Shown here piece after piece: positions 41,177 through 52,400 of a stretch of 57,614 nt of DNA. The notes beneath the pieces are model-generated. The model saw nothing but the letters and a program-made list of their open reading frames with translations. It searched no databases and was not told the origin of the DNA. Location of the stretch: NCBI GenBank assembly GCA_025459175.1, contig JALORC010000030.1, forward strand, positions 1 to 57,614, read 5' to 3'. Positions within the stretch are counted from its first letter, which is position 1. Every line of letters begins with the position of its first letter. Position numbers and translations under genes: made by a program. Source of the DNA: Planctomycetota bacterium. GTDB lineage: Bacteria; Planctomycetota; UBA1135; UBA2386.

Positions 41177-43978
41177 ATGCGCGGGTTCCTGTTGTCGCTC
41201 GGGCTCTGCCTGCTGGCGCTGGTGGCCGGCCTCTGGCTGTGGCTGGACGCGGACCTGGCCCCGCCGCCCGGCACCGCGCCAGCCGCCGGGCTCGCCGGCG
41301 AACGCGACGCGCCGGCCGTGGTGACCACCGCCGGTGCCCCCGAAGCCGCCGAGCTGCCGCGCACCGGACTCGACGACGACAACCCCGACGACGAGATCGA
41401 GCCCGAGGACGACCCGCTGCAGCGCACCGCCGCGGCCGCCGGGGTCCGGGGCAGCCCGGTCGTGCAGGTGGTGCGCGGCGAGCCGCCGGTGCCGGTCGCC
41501 GACGCCGTGGTCTGGTTCCTGACCCTCGAGGACGCCGAACGGCGCCTGGGCGCCGCCGCCGACACCTTGCCGCGGCCGAGCTGGCCCGAGCGGGTCGGCC
41601 AGCGCGGCCGCACCGACGGCGACGGCCGGCTGGCGCTGCCGCGCGCCGGCTCGCCGTGGCTGGTCACCGCCAGCGCCGGCGCCGAGTTCGGCCTGGCGAT
41701 CGTGCCGCCTCGCGACCGCACCGAAACACTCCGCCTCGCCGTCGACGAGACGGTGACGCTGGCCGCGCGCTTCCCGGATGGCGCGCCGGCGGCGCACATC
41801 CCGCTCGCGGTGTTGCAGCGCGCCGGCGATCGCGACCCCGCGGTGCTGTGGCAAGGCCCCGCGGGCGCCGACGGCACCGTGGTGCTCGCCCACTTCCAGC
41901 TGCTGCGCCAACCCGCCAAAGAACCGGGGTCCAAGGACTCGGCGACCGAGTCGTTCGCCGCGGTGGCGCGGGTGCCGACCGCCGAGCCGGTGTGGATGGC
42001 CGGGCGCCCGGCGGCGGCCGAACCGGTGCTGGTGCCGGTGCCGCCGCTCGGCGAAGTGCTGGTGCAACTCGTCGACCACCGCGGCATCCCGCTGTTGTCG
42101 CCGGCGGTGGTCGGGTTCCCGCCCGAGCGCCGCGAGGTGCCACCCGGTCGCAGCACCGCACCGGTGACCATGCCGGTGCCGCGCGACCTGCAGCAGCAGC
42201 GCCGCGACAAACCGCCGGGCGACCAGCCGGTGCGGTTGCCGTACCGCGAACTGCAGGCGCCGATGCGGGTGTTCGCCCGCTTCCCACACGACCGGCAGCC
42301 GGCCGCCATCGGCCCGATCGCGGGCCCGGCCCAGCCGGGCGAACGGGTCGCCGTGGCGCTGCCGCTCGGCCCGCAGCAGCTGGTGCTGGCGGGACGGCTG
42401 TTGCTGGCACCGGATCGCCCGGTTGCAGGTGGCACCGTGGCCGCCGCGCTGTGGCGCGCCGATCGCGACGTCAGTGCGCTCGTGCTCCACCCGATCGCCG
42501 ACGGCCGCTTCGACCTGGTGCTGGGCCAGCGGCAGGAAGCCGCCGCGTTCTGGCTCGAACTGCGGCTCGAACTGCCGGCGCCCGCCGCGGCGGACGGTGC
42601 GCCCAGCGGCCCACCGACCCGGCTCGGCGCCCGCGTGCGCATTCCGAATCTCGCCGGCGGCAGCCGCCACGAACTCGGCGAGGTGCTGCTGGCGCCGCTG
42701 CCGCTGCTCGTGCACGGCATCGTCGTCGACGACCGCGGCGAACCGATCGCCGATGCCGACGTGCACGTACAGCAGCAGGATCCGCCCGCCCCCGACCGCG
42801 ATCCGGCCGAGGCGTTCCACACGCTGCCGCTGTTCCGCACCCGCAGCGGCCCCGACGGCACCTTCGCGATCGACGGCGAACTGCCGCCCGGCGCGCTGCG
42901 CGTGCGCGCCGACACCGACCGCCACTTCGCCGCGTCGCTGCCGCTGCCGCGCCCCGGCCAACCGCTGCGGCTCGAGATCGCCCGCAACGGCATCCTGCGC
43001 GGCCGCGTGCTGCTGCCGGACTGGTTGCCGGATCGCGCCATCAGCCTGCAGCTGGTGCCGTTCGATCCGGCGGCGCAGCCGCGCGGCACGATGGCGATCG
43101 AGCTCGGCCGCGGCCGCGGTGGTCGCTTCGTCGTCGAACCACTGCGGCCCGGTCGCTACGACGCGCGCGTGCTGCTGCGCAACGTCAACGAGCCGCTGCT
43201 GGTGCTGCCGGACGTGTTCGTGCAGCCCGGCGAAACCGTCGATCCGCGGCTGCGCCCGCTCGACCTGCGCGCCTCGCTGCACCGCTACCGGCTGCGCGCC
43301 ATCGATGCGGCCGGCCAGCCGCTGGCGCTGGACGGGCCGATCCTCGGCCGCCTGCAGAACCAGTTCGGCACCGTCGAAGAAGCCGCGTTCCGCTGGCAGG
43401 GCGGCCGCGCCGAACTGATCACGCCGAGTCCGCAGGCGGACCTGACGTTCTTCGGCCGCGGCCTGCGCACCACGCGGCTGTCGCTGCCGCCCGGCGACCA
43501 CGACGTGCAGCTGCCGACGCTGCGCCCGGTGCTGGTCGAGCTGCCAGGGCTGCGCTCGTTGTGCGGGCCGTCCCGCAAGGTGCGGATCTCGGCGATCCTG
43601 CAGGGTGAGACCGGGCTGCCGGGCAGCCTCGGTGGCGCCGACCAGCGCACCGGCGAACGGTTCGGCTTCGCGCGCTGGGACCTCGGCCGCACCAGCGGCG
43701 GCTGGCTCGGCGACAGCGACACGGTCGAGATCCCGCTGATGCAGTCGGGGCGCTACGACCTGCTGCTGCGGCCGCACGCGTCCGACACCGAACGCAGCCC
43801 GCAGGGCGAACTGCGGCTCGGCACGTTCGAGCTCGACGTCGAGAACGGCGCCTTCCGGCCGGTGCGGGTGCCGATCGATGCGATCGCGGTGGGCACCATG
43901 CTGCAGCAGCTCGACCAGCGCGCGGCGACCGCGGCCCAGGACGGCGGCAACCGCCGCGGCGGCCGCCCGGGTCGCTGA
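41177..43978 (+). CDS. Large anchored protein with carboxypeptidase-regulatory-like domains
   Basis: 933 aa with ATG at 41177. An N-terminal hydrophobic helix (LLSLGLCLLALVAGLWLWL) anchors or exports it. An acidic disordered segment (DDDNPDDEIEPEDDP) follows, then a chain of beta-sandwich domains. One, at about residues 512-580, has the regulatory-domain hallmark VHGIVVDDRGEPIADADVHV followed by SGPDGTFAIDGELPPGA. Weaker copies occur near 90-170 and 280-330. Such domains are common in planctomycete and bacteroidete surface proteins. No catalytic motif is visible. It is divergent from the EPS operon and convergent with the glycosidase, so its role in EPS is only suggested by position. Confidence 0.72.
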   Translation: MRGFLLSLGLCLLALVAGLWLWLDADLAPPPGTAPAAGLAGERDAPAVVTTAGAPEAAELPRTGLDDDNPDDEIEPEDDPLQRTAAAAGVRGSPVVQVVRGEPPVPVADAVVWFLTLEDAERRLGAAADTLPRPSWPERVGQRGRTDGDGRLALPRAGSPWLVTASAGAEFGLAIVPPRDRTETLRLAVDETVTLAARFPDGAPAAHIPLAVLQRAGDRDPAVLWQGPAGADGTVVLAHFQLLRQPAKEPGSKDSATESFAAVARVPTAEPVWMAGRPAAAEPVLVPVPPLGEVLVQLVDHRGIPLLSPAVVGFPPERREVPPGRSTAPVTMPVPRDLQQQRRDKPPGDQPVRLPYRELQAPMRVFARFPHDRQPAAIGPIAGPAQPGERVAVALPLGPQQLVLAGRLLLAPDRPVAGGTVAAALWRADRDVSALVLHPIADGRFDLVLGQRQEAAAFWLELRLELPAPAAADGAPSGPPTRLGARVRIPNLAGGSRHELGEVLLAPLPLLVHGIVVDDRGEPIADADVHVQQQDPPAPDRDPAEAFHTLPLFRTRSGPDGTFAIDGELPPGALRVRADTDRHFAASLPLPRPGQPLRLEIARNGILRGRVLLPDWLPDRAISLQLVPFDPAAQPRGTMAIELGRGRGGRFVVEPLRPGRYDARVLLRNVNEPLLVLPDVFVQPGETVDPRLRPLDLRASLHRYRLRAIDAAGQPLALDGPILGRLQNQFGTVEEAAFRWQGGRAELITPSPQADLTFFGRGLRTTRLSLPPGDHDVQLPTLRPVLVELPGLRSLCGPSRKVRISAILQGETGLPGSLGGADQRTGERFGFARWDLGRTSGGWLGDSDTVEIPLMQSGRYDLLLRPHASDTERSPQGELRLGTFELDVENGAFRPVRVPIDAIAVGTMLQQLDQRAATAAQDGGNRRGGRPGR

Positions 43979-44009
43979 CCGCCTCGCGGCTGCGATCGAG
44001 GCCCGACGC

Positions 44010-46682
<2,673 letters not shown>

Positions 46683-46719
46683 CGGCCTGCGGGTGTACCC
46701 GCTCGCCGCGCCCGGTGCA

Positions 46720-47673
46720 TCACTCGGCGGCCAACAGATCGAGGAAGCGTTTCGGCAGCGGGTCGCTGAAGTGCACCGGCAGCTGCGTGCGCGGATGCAC
46801 GAACGACAGCTCGCTGCAGTGCAGCAGGAACCCCGGGCTGGTGTCGGCGACCGAGCCGTAGCGGTTGTCGCCGACGATCGGGTGGCCGAGGTGGCTCAGG
46901 TGGGCGCGGATTTGGTGCTGGCGGCCCTCGTGCGGGATCACGCGCAGCAGCGACAGGTGGCGCGCCGAGCGCATCACCTCGTACTCGGTGCGGGCCGGCC
47001 GACCACCCGGATCGACGACCACCTTGGCGTCGCGCCGGTCGGCGGCATCGGTGGTCTCGAGCGACGCGGTGATGGTGCCCGAGCGCCGCTCGGGGATGCC
47101 GTGCACGATCGCGTGGTAGATCTTCTTCACGCTGCCGGCGCGGAACTGTTCGGTCAGCGAGCGCAGCGCGTCGGGCGTGAGCCCGATCAGCAGCAGACCG
47201 GACGTGCCGCGATCGAGCCGGTGCGCGGGCGCCGGTGCGAAGGTGCCGGTGCGCACGCCCAGGCGCTGCGCCTTCAGCCAGTCGACCAGCGTGAACTTCT
47301 GGCCGCTGCCGGCGTGCACGGCGAGGCCGGGTGGCTTCGCGACCACCAGGATCTGGTCGTCGGTGCGCACGATGCGTGGCCCCTGGTCGAGCACGCTGCC
47401 GGCCGCGGTGCGCGCCGGCGGGGCCGGGCCGGCGGCGGCCTGGTTGCCGGCCGCGCGCACCGCCTCGATGTCGCCGGTCGGCAGCCGCAGTTCGATCCGC
47501 ATGCCCTTCTCGAGCCGCAGGTCGCCGTCGGCGCGCTTGCCGTCGACCTTGATCGCGCCGCTGCGCAGGTGCTTGAAGATCGCGCCGAGTGGCATCGTGC
47601 GCAGCAGCTTGCGCAGGTATCGATCGAGCCGCTGCCCGGCTTCGTGTTCGGTGAGGACGATCTCGTGAGGCAC
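46720..47673 (-). CDS. RluA-family pseudouridine synthase
   Basis: 317 aa starting at the GTG at 47671-47673; no nearby ATG fits. An S4 RNA-binding domain at the start (GQRLDRYLRKLLRTMPLG, RSGAIKVDGKR) is followed by an Ala/Pro-rich linker and the synthase domain. The active-site motif PAHRLDRGTSGLLL places catalytic Asp at residue 154. Further conserved blocks are KIYHAIVHGIP and HEGRQHQIRAHLSHLGHPIVG. It should convert uridine to pseudouridine in 23S rRNA. Which of the RluC or RluD sites it modifies is not clear. It lies 37 bases after the glycosidase gene on the same strand. Confidence 0.92.
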   Translation of the reverse strand: MPHEIVLTEHEAGQRLDRYLRKLLRTMPLGAIFKHLRSGAIKVDGKRADGDLRLEKGMRIELRLPTGDIEAVRAAGNQAAAGPAPPARTAAGSVLDQGPRIVRTDDQILVVAKPPGLAVHAGSGQKFTLVDWLKAQRLGVRTGTFAPAPAHRLDRGTSGLLLIGLTPDALRSLTEQFRAGSVKKIYHAIVHGIPERRSGTITASLETTDAADRRDAKVVVDPGGRPARTEYEVMRSARHLSLLRVIPHEGRQHQIRAHLSHLGHPIVGDNRYGSVADTSPGFLLHCSELSFVHPRTQLPVHFSDPLPKRFLDLLAAE

Positions 47674-47733
47674 GACCCCACCATACGCGCCCGCGGCCCG
47701 TCGATGCCACGGCGGAGCCCGGGGAACCGGACG

Positions 47734-48843
47734 CTAATCGTCGGACTCGACCCAGCGCACCGCCGCGATCGGCGGCAGATTGACGGCGAACTCGTGCCAC
47801 TGTTCGCCGCCGTCGGTGCCGAGCCACAAGCGACCCGACGTCGATCCCATCGCCAACGTGCTGCCATCGGCCGCCACTTCGAGGCCGTGCCGCCAGACCA
47901 GGTCGTAGGCGTGCTGCTGCGGCAGGCCGCGCCGCAGCGCGGTGAACGTCTTGCCGCCGTCGCCGGTGCGCAGCACCACCAGCGCGCCGTCGACCGGCAC
48001 GCGGCACTGGTCCTTCTCGGCGGGCACGAACCAGGCGACCTCGGCATCGTGCGGATGCGCGGCGCAGGCGAAGCCGAACCGGCTCACCGCCTTGGCCTTC
48101 ACTTCGCGGAAGCCCGCACCGTCCGCTCGGCTCACGAAGATGCCGTTGTGGTGCTGGCACCAGATCCGATCCGGCACGCCCCGGCACAGCGCCAGCCGAT
48201 GCGGATCCTGGGTGTCGACGTCCCCCGCCTGATCCTTCGGCACGTAGGCCGCGCGCATGCCGTGCGCGATGTTGGTCCAACGGCGCCCGCCGTCGTGCGT
48301 GCGCCAGACGCCGCCGCACGAGATGCCGAGCGTGACGACGTCGGCGTCGCGCGGATCGACCAGCACCGAGTGGATGCCCGGCGTGTCGTAGCCGCCGCCG
48401 AACCACTTCTTGCGGCCCGGTTCGGCCCAGAGCGGCGCGTTGAACGTCCAGCTGGCGCCGGCGTCGGCGGAGTGGAACAGGCCGCCGGGGATCGTGCCGC
48501 ACCACAGGCCCCCGGGCGTGCGCGGATCGAGTTCGAGGCTCCACACCAGCTTCAGCGAACGCGGCCACGGCCGGCCACCACCTTCGCGTTCGACCTTGCC
48601 CTTCGGCAGCTGCGGGTAGACCGGCGCCGGCAGTTCGCGCCAGCGCTTGCCATGCTTGCGGTGCAACTTGGCGCCGAAGTGGCCGTGGTCGAGTGCTGCG
48701 TAGGTCGAGCCGTCGCGCGGGTCGTGCAGCAGCATCGACACCGGCACGCCGCGGAACTCGGGGTCGCTGAGCGTCCAGCCAGCGCTGCCCTCGGTGGCGG
48801 TGAACAGCCCCTTCCTGGTCGCGATCAACAGTCGGCGGGTCAT
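47734..48843 (-). CDS. BNR/WD40-like beta-propeller protein
   Basis: 369 aa from the ATG at 48841-48843. No signal peptide. It has several Asp-box (BNR) repeats, seen as GGLFHSADAGASWTFNAPL, GVWRTHDGGRRWTNI and VLRTGDGGKTFTAL. Together these should form a six- or seven-bladed propeller. Similar proteins are often called exo-alpha-sialidase-like or VPS10-like, but the catalytic Arg triad of sialidases is not evident. The next gene on the strand encodes a small MoaD/ThiS-like protein. The same pairing occurs in other bacteria, which suggests a shared but unknown role. Confidence 0.78.
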   Translation of the reverse strand: MTRRLLIATRKGLFTATEGSAGWTLSDPEFRGVPVSMLLHDPRDGSTYAALDHGHFGAKLHRKHGKRWRELPAPVYPQLPKGKVEREGGGRPWPRSLKLVWSLELDPRTPGGLWCGTIPGGLFHSADAGASWTFNAPLWAEPGRKKWFGGGYDTPGIHSVLVDPRDADVVTLGISCGGVWRTHDGGRRWTNIAHGMRAAYVPKDQAGDVDTQDPHRLALCRGVPDRIWCQHHNGIFVSRADGAGFREVKAKAVSRFGFACAAHPHDAEVAWFVPAEKDQCRVPVDGALVVLRTGDGGKTFTALRRGLPQQHAYDLVWRHGLEVAADGSTLAMGSTSGRLWLGTDGGEQWHEFAVNLPPIAAVRWVESDD

Positions 48844-48887
48844 GGTTGCATGGTCCTCTGGTCCGTGGAAGGTGGCGGCGCTCGCGT

Positions 48888-49157
48888 TCAGCCGCCGGAC
48901 AGCGCCTGCAGCACGTCGACGCGCGCCGTCGGCGGCAGACGTTGCGCGAGGCGGCGGCGATCGGTGACGACGACGCCGTCGACGAAGATCGTCACGTGAT
49001 GGCGCAGCGCGCCGGTGTCGTCGAGCAGGTAGCCGCGCAGGCCCTCGTAGCGGGCGAACGCGAGGTCGAGCAGCGCGCGCAGGTCGGGCGCGTCGAGTTC
49101 GAGCGGCGGGCACCGCAGGTGGCGCTGCAACACCGGTGGGAACGTGATGCGCACCAT
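48888..49157 (-). CDS. MoaD/ThiS-like ubiquitin-fold protein ending in Gly-Gly
   Basis: 89 aa from the ATG at 49155-49157. The pattern of strands and one helix (MVRITFPPVLQRHLR, LRALLDLAFARYEGLRGYLL, RHHVTIFVDGVVV) is the beta-grasp fold of MoaD and ThiS. It ends in ALSGG, and the terminal Gly-Gly is the residue pair these proteins use after adenylation and thiocarboxylation. No molybdopterin- or thiamin-synthesis genes are near. It is 44 bases before the BNR-propeller gene on the same strand. The diglycine end suggests sulfur carriage or protein conjugation, but the partner is unknown. Confidence 0.75.
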   Translation of the reverse strand: MVRITFPPVLQRHLRCPPLELDAPDLRALLDLAFARYEGLRGYLLDDTGALRHHVTIFVDGVVVTDRRRLAQRLPPTARVDVLQALSGG

Positions 49158-49189
49158 GCGGCGGAGTGTCGCGGCCGCGCGCCGTTCGC

Positions 49190-49555
49190 TCAAGGCTGCG
49201 GTCGCAGCAGCACGCGGAACGACGCGATGCGATCCTGGCCGCGCAGCCATTGGCCGTCGACGGCGATGGTGTTCGGCTGCTCGCCGGGTGCGGTGGTCGC
49301 GATCAGCGTCGCCTGCTGAGCGGGCGCGAGCGGCTGCAGGAAGCGGCAGTCGAGCACCGTCAGCAAACTGTGCGGCACCTGCACCGCCATGCCGTAGGCG
49401 CGCGCGATCGCGTCGAGCAGCAGCACGCCCGGCACCAACGGGGCGCCGGGGAAGTGTCCGGCGAGGATCGGGTGTGCTTCGGGCACCACCAGCATGGCGC
49501 TCAGCTCGCCGGGGCAGGTGCCGTTCACGGCGTCGAGCACGTAGTCGCTGGTCAT
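49190..49555 (-). CDS. FabA/FabZ-like hotdog protein
   Basis: 121 aa from the ATG at 49553-49555. The hotdog signature HPILAGHFPGAPLVPGVLLL has the catalytic-position His34 of HFPG, but Asp48 takes the place of the usual Glu in the following helix (LLLDAIARAYG). The last third is beta-rich (SLLTVLDCRFLQPLAPAQQ). It could be a 3-hydroxyacyl-ACP dehydratase of a special lipid or polyene pathway, or a non-catalytic thioester-binding relative. No acyl carrier or ketosynthase gene is adjacent. It is divergent from a toxin-antitoxin pair, on the far side of which another hotdog gene lies. Confidence 0.77.
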   Translation of the reverse strand: MTSDYVLDAVNGTCPGELSAMLVVPEAHPILAGHFPGAPLVPGVLLLDAIARAYGMAVQVPHSLLTVLDCRFLQPLAPAQQATLIATTAPGEQPNTIAVDGQWLRGQDRIASFRVLLRPQP

Positions 49556-49625
49556 GGTGGCATGGTGCCGCGGGGTGCATGGCGATTCACTGCCCTGGTC
49601 GAATCGGACTCGTTAGGATGTCCGT

Positions 49626-49847
49626 ATGAACGTGCGGCAGGACCAGCAGAACGAGCCCGTCGACCGCAACACGGTCCCCGACGAACTCGAGTTCATCGAA
49701 GGAGCGCAGGCGGCGATCCAGAGAGCCATCGCCAGCCTGCATGCGCGCGGCATACCGACTGTGCATCGGATCGACGGACAATTGATCACGGTGATGCCGG
49801 ACGGGTCGCGGCACCCGACGCCGCCTTTGCCCGACTCGAACCAATGA
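49626..49847 (+). CDS. Probable antitoxin of a zeta-type toxin
   Basis: 73 aa from the ATG at 49626. It is acidic at first, then helical (FIEGAQAAIQRAIASLHARG), and ends in a short beta segment (TVHRIDGQLITVMPDGSRHP). Its TGA overlaps the ATG of the next gene (ATGA), a usual layout for toxin-antitoxin pairs. The sequence does not match the classic epsilon antitoxin, but small helical genes with this ending precede chromosomal zeta-like kinases in other genomes. It probably binds and holds the toxin in check. Assignment rests mostly on context. Confidence 0.68.
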   Translation: MNVRQDQQNEPVDRNTVPDELEFIEGAQAAIQRAIASLHARGIPTVHRIDGQLITVMPDGSRHPTPPLPDSNQ

Positions 49848-50488
49848 ACTTGTTGGATCCGAAGCGCCCGAAGGAGCTGATTTTGGTAGCCGGCCCCAAC
49901 GGGGCTGGCAAGACCACCATCGCCAAGGACTACATCGACTCGCGGTTCCCGTTCTGGCCACAGGTGAATGCGGATCGATTGCTCGACCGCCTGCGATCTC
50001 TGGGCTCGCTCGCCCCCAGGACCGCGGACGCGATCCAGGCTGCCGAGATGGTTGACGAGACCGTTCGCTGCCTTTGCGCACTCGGCGAACCAGTCATCGT
50101 CGAAACGGTGCTGTCCTCGGACAAATATCGCTCGCTCGTGACGATGGCCCGCCGCTCCGGCCTGATCTTCCGGCTGGTCTACGTGGCCACGGACCATTCC
50201 GACATCAACGTCCACCGGGTCGCCGAACGGGTGGAGTCCGGAGGACACCATGTGCCAACCGATCGTATCCGATCTCGCTGGCATCGCTCCTTGGCCAACC
50301 TCCCTTGGTTCGCATCGCGCGCTGACCGTCTGGTCGTGTTCGACAACTCCAGCGTCGCCCTCCGAGCTGTGGCACTCCGCCACTTGGGCGCAAGTCTCGA
50401 GGTGAAAGCGTCCTCCCATCCCGCCGCACAAGCATTGCTGCCACTCCGCGATCAGCTCCCGCTAGCCGCCCAATCGGATGCAACCTGA
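49844..50488 (+). CDS. Zeta toxin-like P-loop kinase
   Basis: 214 aa from the ATG at 49844. The Walker A motif AGPNGAGKTT at 16-25 is followed by WPQVNADRLLDRLRS, as in zeta toxins and related AAA-like kinases where Asn-Ala-Asp binds the substrate. The FRLVYVATDHSDINVHRVAE segment and HHVPTDRIRSRWHRS further match the zeta family. Zeta toxins phosphorylate UDP-N-acetylglucosamine and stop cell-wall synthesis; chromosomal relatives are less well studied. The gene is coupled by a 4-base overlap to the putative antitoxin. Its last 11 bases overlap the start of a hotdog gene. Confidence 0.82.
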   Translation: MNLLDPKRPKELILVAGPNGAGKTTIAKDYIDSRFPFWPQVNADRLLDRLRSLGSLAPRTADAIQAAEMVDETVRCLCALGEPVIVETVLSSDKYRSLVTMARRSGLIFRLVYVATDHSDINVHRVAERVESGGHHVPTDRIRSRWHRSLANLPWFASRADRLVVFDNSSVALRAVALRHLGASLEVKASSHPAAQALLPLRDQLPLAAQSDAT

Positions 50489-50909
50489 CCTGCCCACCAC
50501 CGACCCGGTGATCCTGCGCACGGTCCCGCACCGCCCGCCGATCCTGCGCATCCACACGATCGTCACCACCGCCGCCGACAGCACCACCACCGCCGGCCAC
50601 GAACCGCAGGGCCCCGGCGCGCTGCCGTGGGCGGCGGGCGCGATCGAAGGCCTCGCCCAGACCGCCGCGGTGCTGCTCGGCTGCCTGGCCGGCCCGCCGG
50701 CCCCCGGCGCCGAACCGCCGCGCGGCATGCTGGTCAGCGTCAAGCGCTTCGCCGTCGACCGCGACCCGGACCCGCGCGCACCGATCCACTACCACGTTCG
50801 CCTGGTGCGCCGACTCGGCCCGAACGCGCTGGTCGCTGGCCACGCCGAACAGCACGGCCAGCGCCTGTGCGGCGGCGAACTGACGCTGTGGACCAACGTC
50901 GGCGGTTGA
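50478..50909 (+). CDS. FabZ-like hotdog protein
   Basis: 143 aa from the ATG at 50478, which overlaps the toxin gene by 11 bases. The start VPHRPPILRIHTIVT matches the LPHR.P.l..d.v opening of FabZ/ApeP-like dehydratases. The active-site region is AGHEPQGPGALPWAAGAIEG, in which His41 and Glu57 take the usual catalytic positions, followed by AQTAAVLLG. It should act on a 3-hydroxyacyl thioester. Together with the hotdog gene at 49190 it may once have belonged to one lipid gene set, now interrupted by the toxin-antitoxin pair. No further fatty-acid genes are seen. Confidence 0.75.
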   Translation: MQPDLPTTDPVILRTVPHRPPILRIHTIVTTAADSTTTAGHEPQGPGALPWAAGAIEGLAQTAAVLLGCLAGPPAPGAEPPRGMLVSVKRFAVDRDPDPRAPIHYHVRLVRRLGPNALVAGHAEQHGQRLCGGELTLWTNVGG

Positions 50910-50953
50910 GGATTTCGCGGCTCGCGGTCAGAACCGCGGCCGAGCCCGGTCCA

Positions 50954-51571
50954 ATGTCGCAGCCGATGCGCGACGACCGGCTGCGCGAACAGCTGTCCGA
51001 GGTGCGGATCACGCTCGCGACCGAGGCCCGGGCCCGCGATTACGTGCGCGATCTGCTGCAGGTGCAGGACAAGGTGCGGGAGGAGCTGGAGCAGCGCTAT
51101 CGCGAGGTCGCGGAGCAGAAGAGCGCGCTGCAGCAGGAGGCCGAAGCGCTGCGCGTTCAGCTGCAGAGTTCGATGCAGCAGGAGAAGGTCCCCGATGCGA
51201 CCCTGACGCAGCGCGCGCGCATGCGCGATCTGGAGTCCGCGGCAGCGAAGTTCGACCACGTCCTGAAGCGCCTGCAGCGCCAACTCGAGCAGGAGTTCCG
51301 TCAGTCCACGTTCTTGCACGAGCAGCTGCCGACCGTGGAGCTGACGCTGCGGCGCGCCGAAGCGCGGCAGCAGATCCTGGTCGAGGAAGAGGCGCTGCTG
51401 AACAAGGAGCGCGCCGAGTTCCAGGCGCGGTTGCGCAACTACGCCGAGCAAAGCCTGCAGGCGGAACGCAAGCGCCAGCAACTGCGCCCGGTCGAGCAAC
51501 GCCTCGAAGCCCTGTACACGAAGCTCGCCGAGCTGCAGCCGGTGCAGGTCGAAGTGCTCAGGAGCCGCTGA
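50954..51571 (+). CDS. Coiled-coil protein of unknown function
   Basis: 205 aa from the ATG at 50954. Apart from about 15 residues at the start it is one long charged helix (EELEQRYREVAEQKSALQQE, AKFDHVLKRLQRQLEQEF, EEEALLNKERAEFQARL), which strongly predicts coiled coil. There is no signal peptide and no membrane segment. It may be a structural or scaffold protein. It begins 44 bases after the hotdog gene on the same strand and ends nine bases from the convergent msrB gene. Function unknown. Confidence 0.7.
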   Translation: MSQPMRDDRLREQLSEVRITLATEARARDYVRDLLQVQDKVREELEQRYREVAEQKSALQQEAEALRVQLQSSMQQEKVPDATLTQRARMRDLESAAAKFDHVLKRLQRQLEQEFRQSTFLHEQLPTVELTLRRAEARQQILVEEEALLNKERAEFQARLRNYAEQSLQAERKRQQLRPVEQRLEALYTKLAELQPVQVEVLRSR

Positions 51572-51580
51572 GCGGCGCGC

Positions 51581-52201
51581 CTACTTCTTGCGCACGATCT
51601 TCGGCGGCAGCGGCTGGCCCTTCGGCACGAACCGCATCGACACCGAGTTGACGCAGTGGCGGGTGTCCTTCTCGGTCATGCGCTCGCCCTCGAACACGTG
51701 GCCGAGGTGGCCCTGGCAGTTCTGGCAGGTGATCTCGACCCGCAGCATGCCGTGGCTGAGGTCGCGGTGGCGGTCGACGGCGCCGTCGATCTCGTCGTCG
51801 AAGCTCGGCCAGCCGCAGCCGCTGTGGAACTTGTCGTCGCTGCGGTAGAGCGGCGCGTTGCACTGCCGGCAGATGTAGGTGCCCTCGGCGTCGAGGTCGG
51901 TGTATTCGCCGGTGCCGGCGCGCTCGGTGCCCTTGCGCAGGATCACGTCGGCTTCGATGCCCTGCAGGCGGTTGTACTCGGTCGGGGCGGTGGGATCGGG
52001 CTTGCTCATGGTGACGGCGGGGGCTTCGGCAACCGGAACGGGGGCCACGGCGGCGCTGCCGGTGCGGCCAGTACTGCCAGCATTGGCTGGCTCGGCAGCG
52101 GCCACGGACGGCGGCGCGGACTGCCCGGTGGGCTCGGTGCCACTGCAGGCAGCGCCGAACGAGATCAGACACAACGACAGCACAGGTAGAGCTCGGCGCA
52201 T
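51581..52201 (-). CDS. msrB: Peptide-methionine (R)-S-oxide reductase, lipoprotein form
   Basis: 206 aa from the ATG at 52199-52201. A lipobox (LISFGAAC, Cys19) directs it to the envelope. An Ala/Pro-rich linker of about 45 residues comes next, then the MsrB domain with NRLQGIEADVILRKGTERAG. The zinc ligands are ICRQC and TCQNCQGHLGHVF. GCGWPSFDDEI and the catalytic Cys in RHCVNSVSMRF complete the enzyme. It reduces methionine-R-sulfoxide in exported proteins, with thioredoxin-like electron donors. A lipoprotein MsrB is consistent with oxidative stress at the cell envelope. Confidence 0.95.
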   Translation of the reverse strand: MRRALPVLSLCLISFGAACSGTEPTGQSAPPSVAAAEPANAGSTGRTGSAAVAPVPVAEAPAVTMSKPDPTAPTEYNRLQGIEADVILRKGTERAGTGEYTDLDAEGTYICRQCNAPLYRSDDKFHSGCGWPSFDDEIDGAVDRHRDLSHGMLRVEITCQNCQGHLGHVFEGERMTEKDTRHCVNSVSMRFVPKGQPLPPKIVRKK

Positions 52202-52400
52202 GGTCGGGCGGCGGTTCGTCCCCGGGGACTCCGGGGATGCGGGCGCATGCTACGAGCCACCCGCGCCGGCGTCGCGCGGATCGGCGGCTCGGCCTCGGTG
52301 ATCCTTCGTGTCTCTGAGCCGGCGTGCCCGCGGGGCGCCCGGCTCCGTGATTGTGCGGGGCGGCGCTGCCCGGCGCCGTCGGCCGGAGTAGCCTCTCGGC

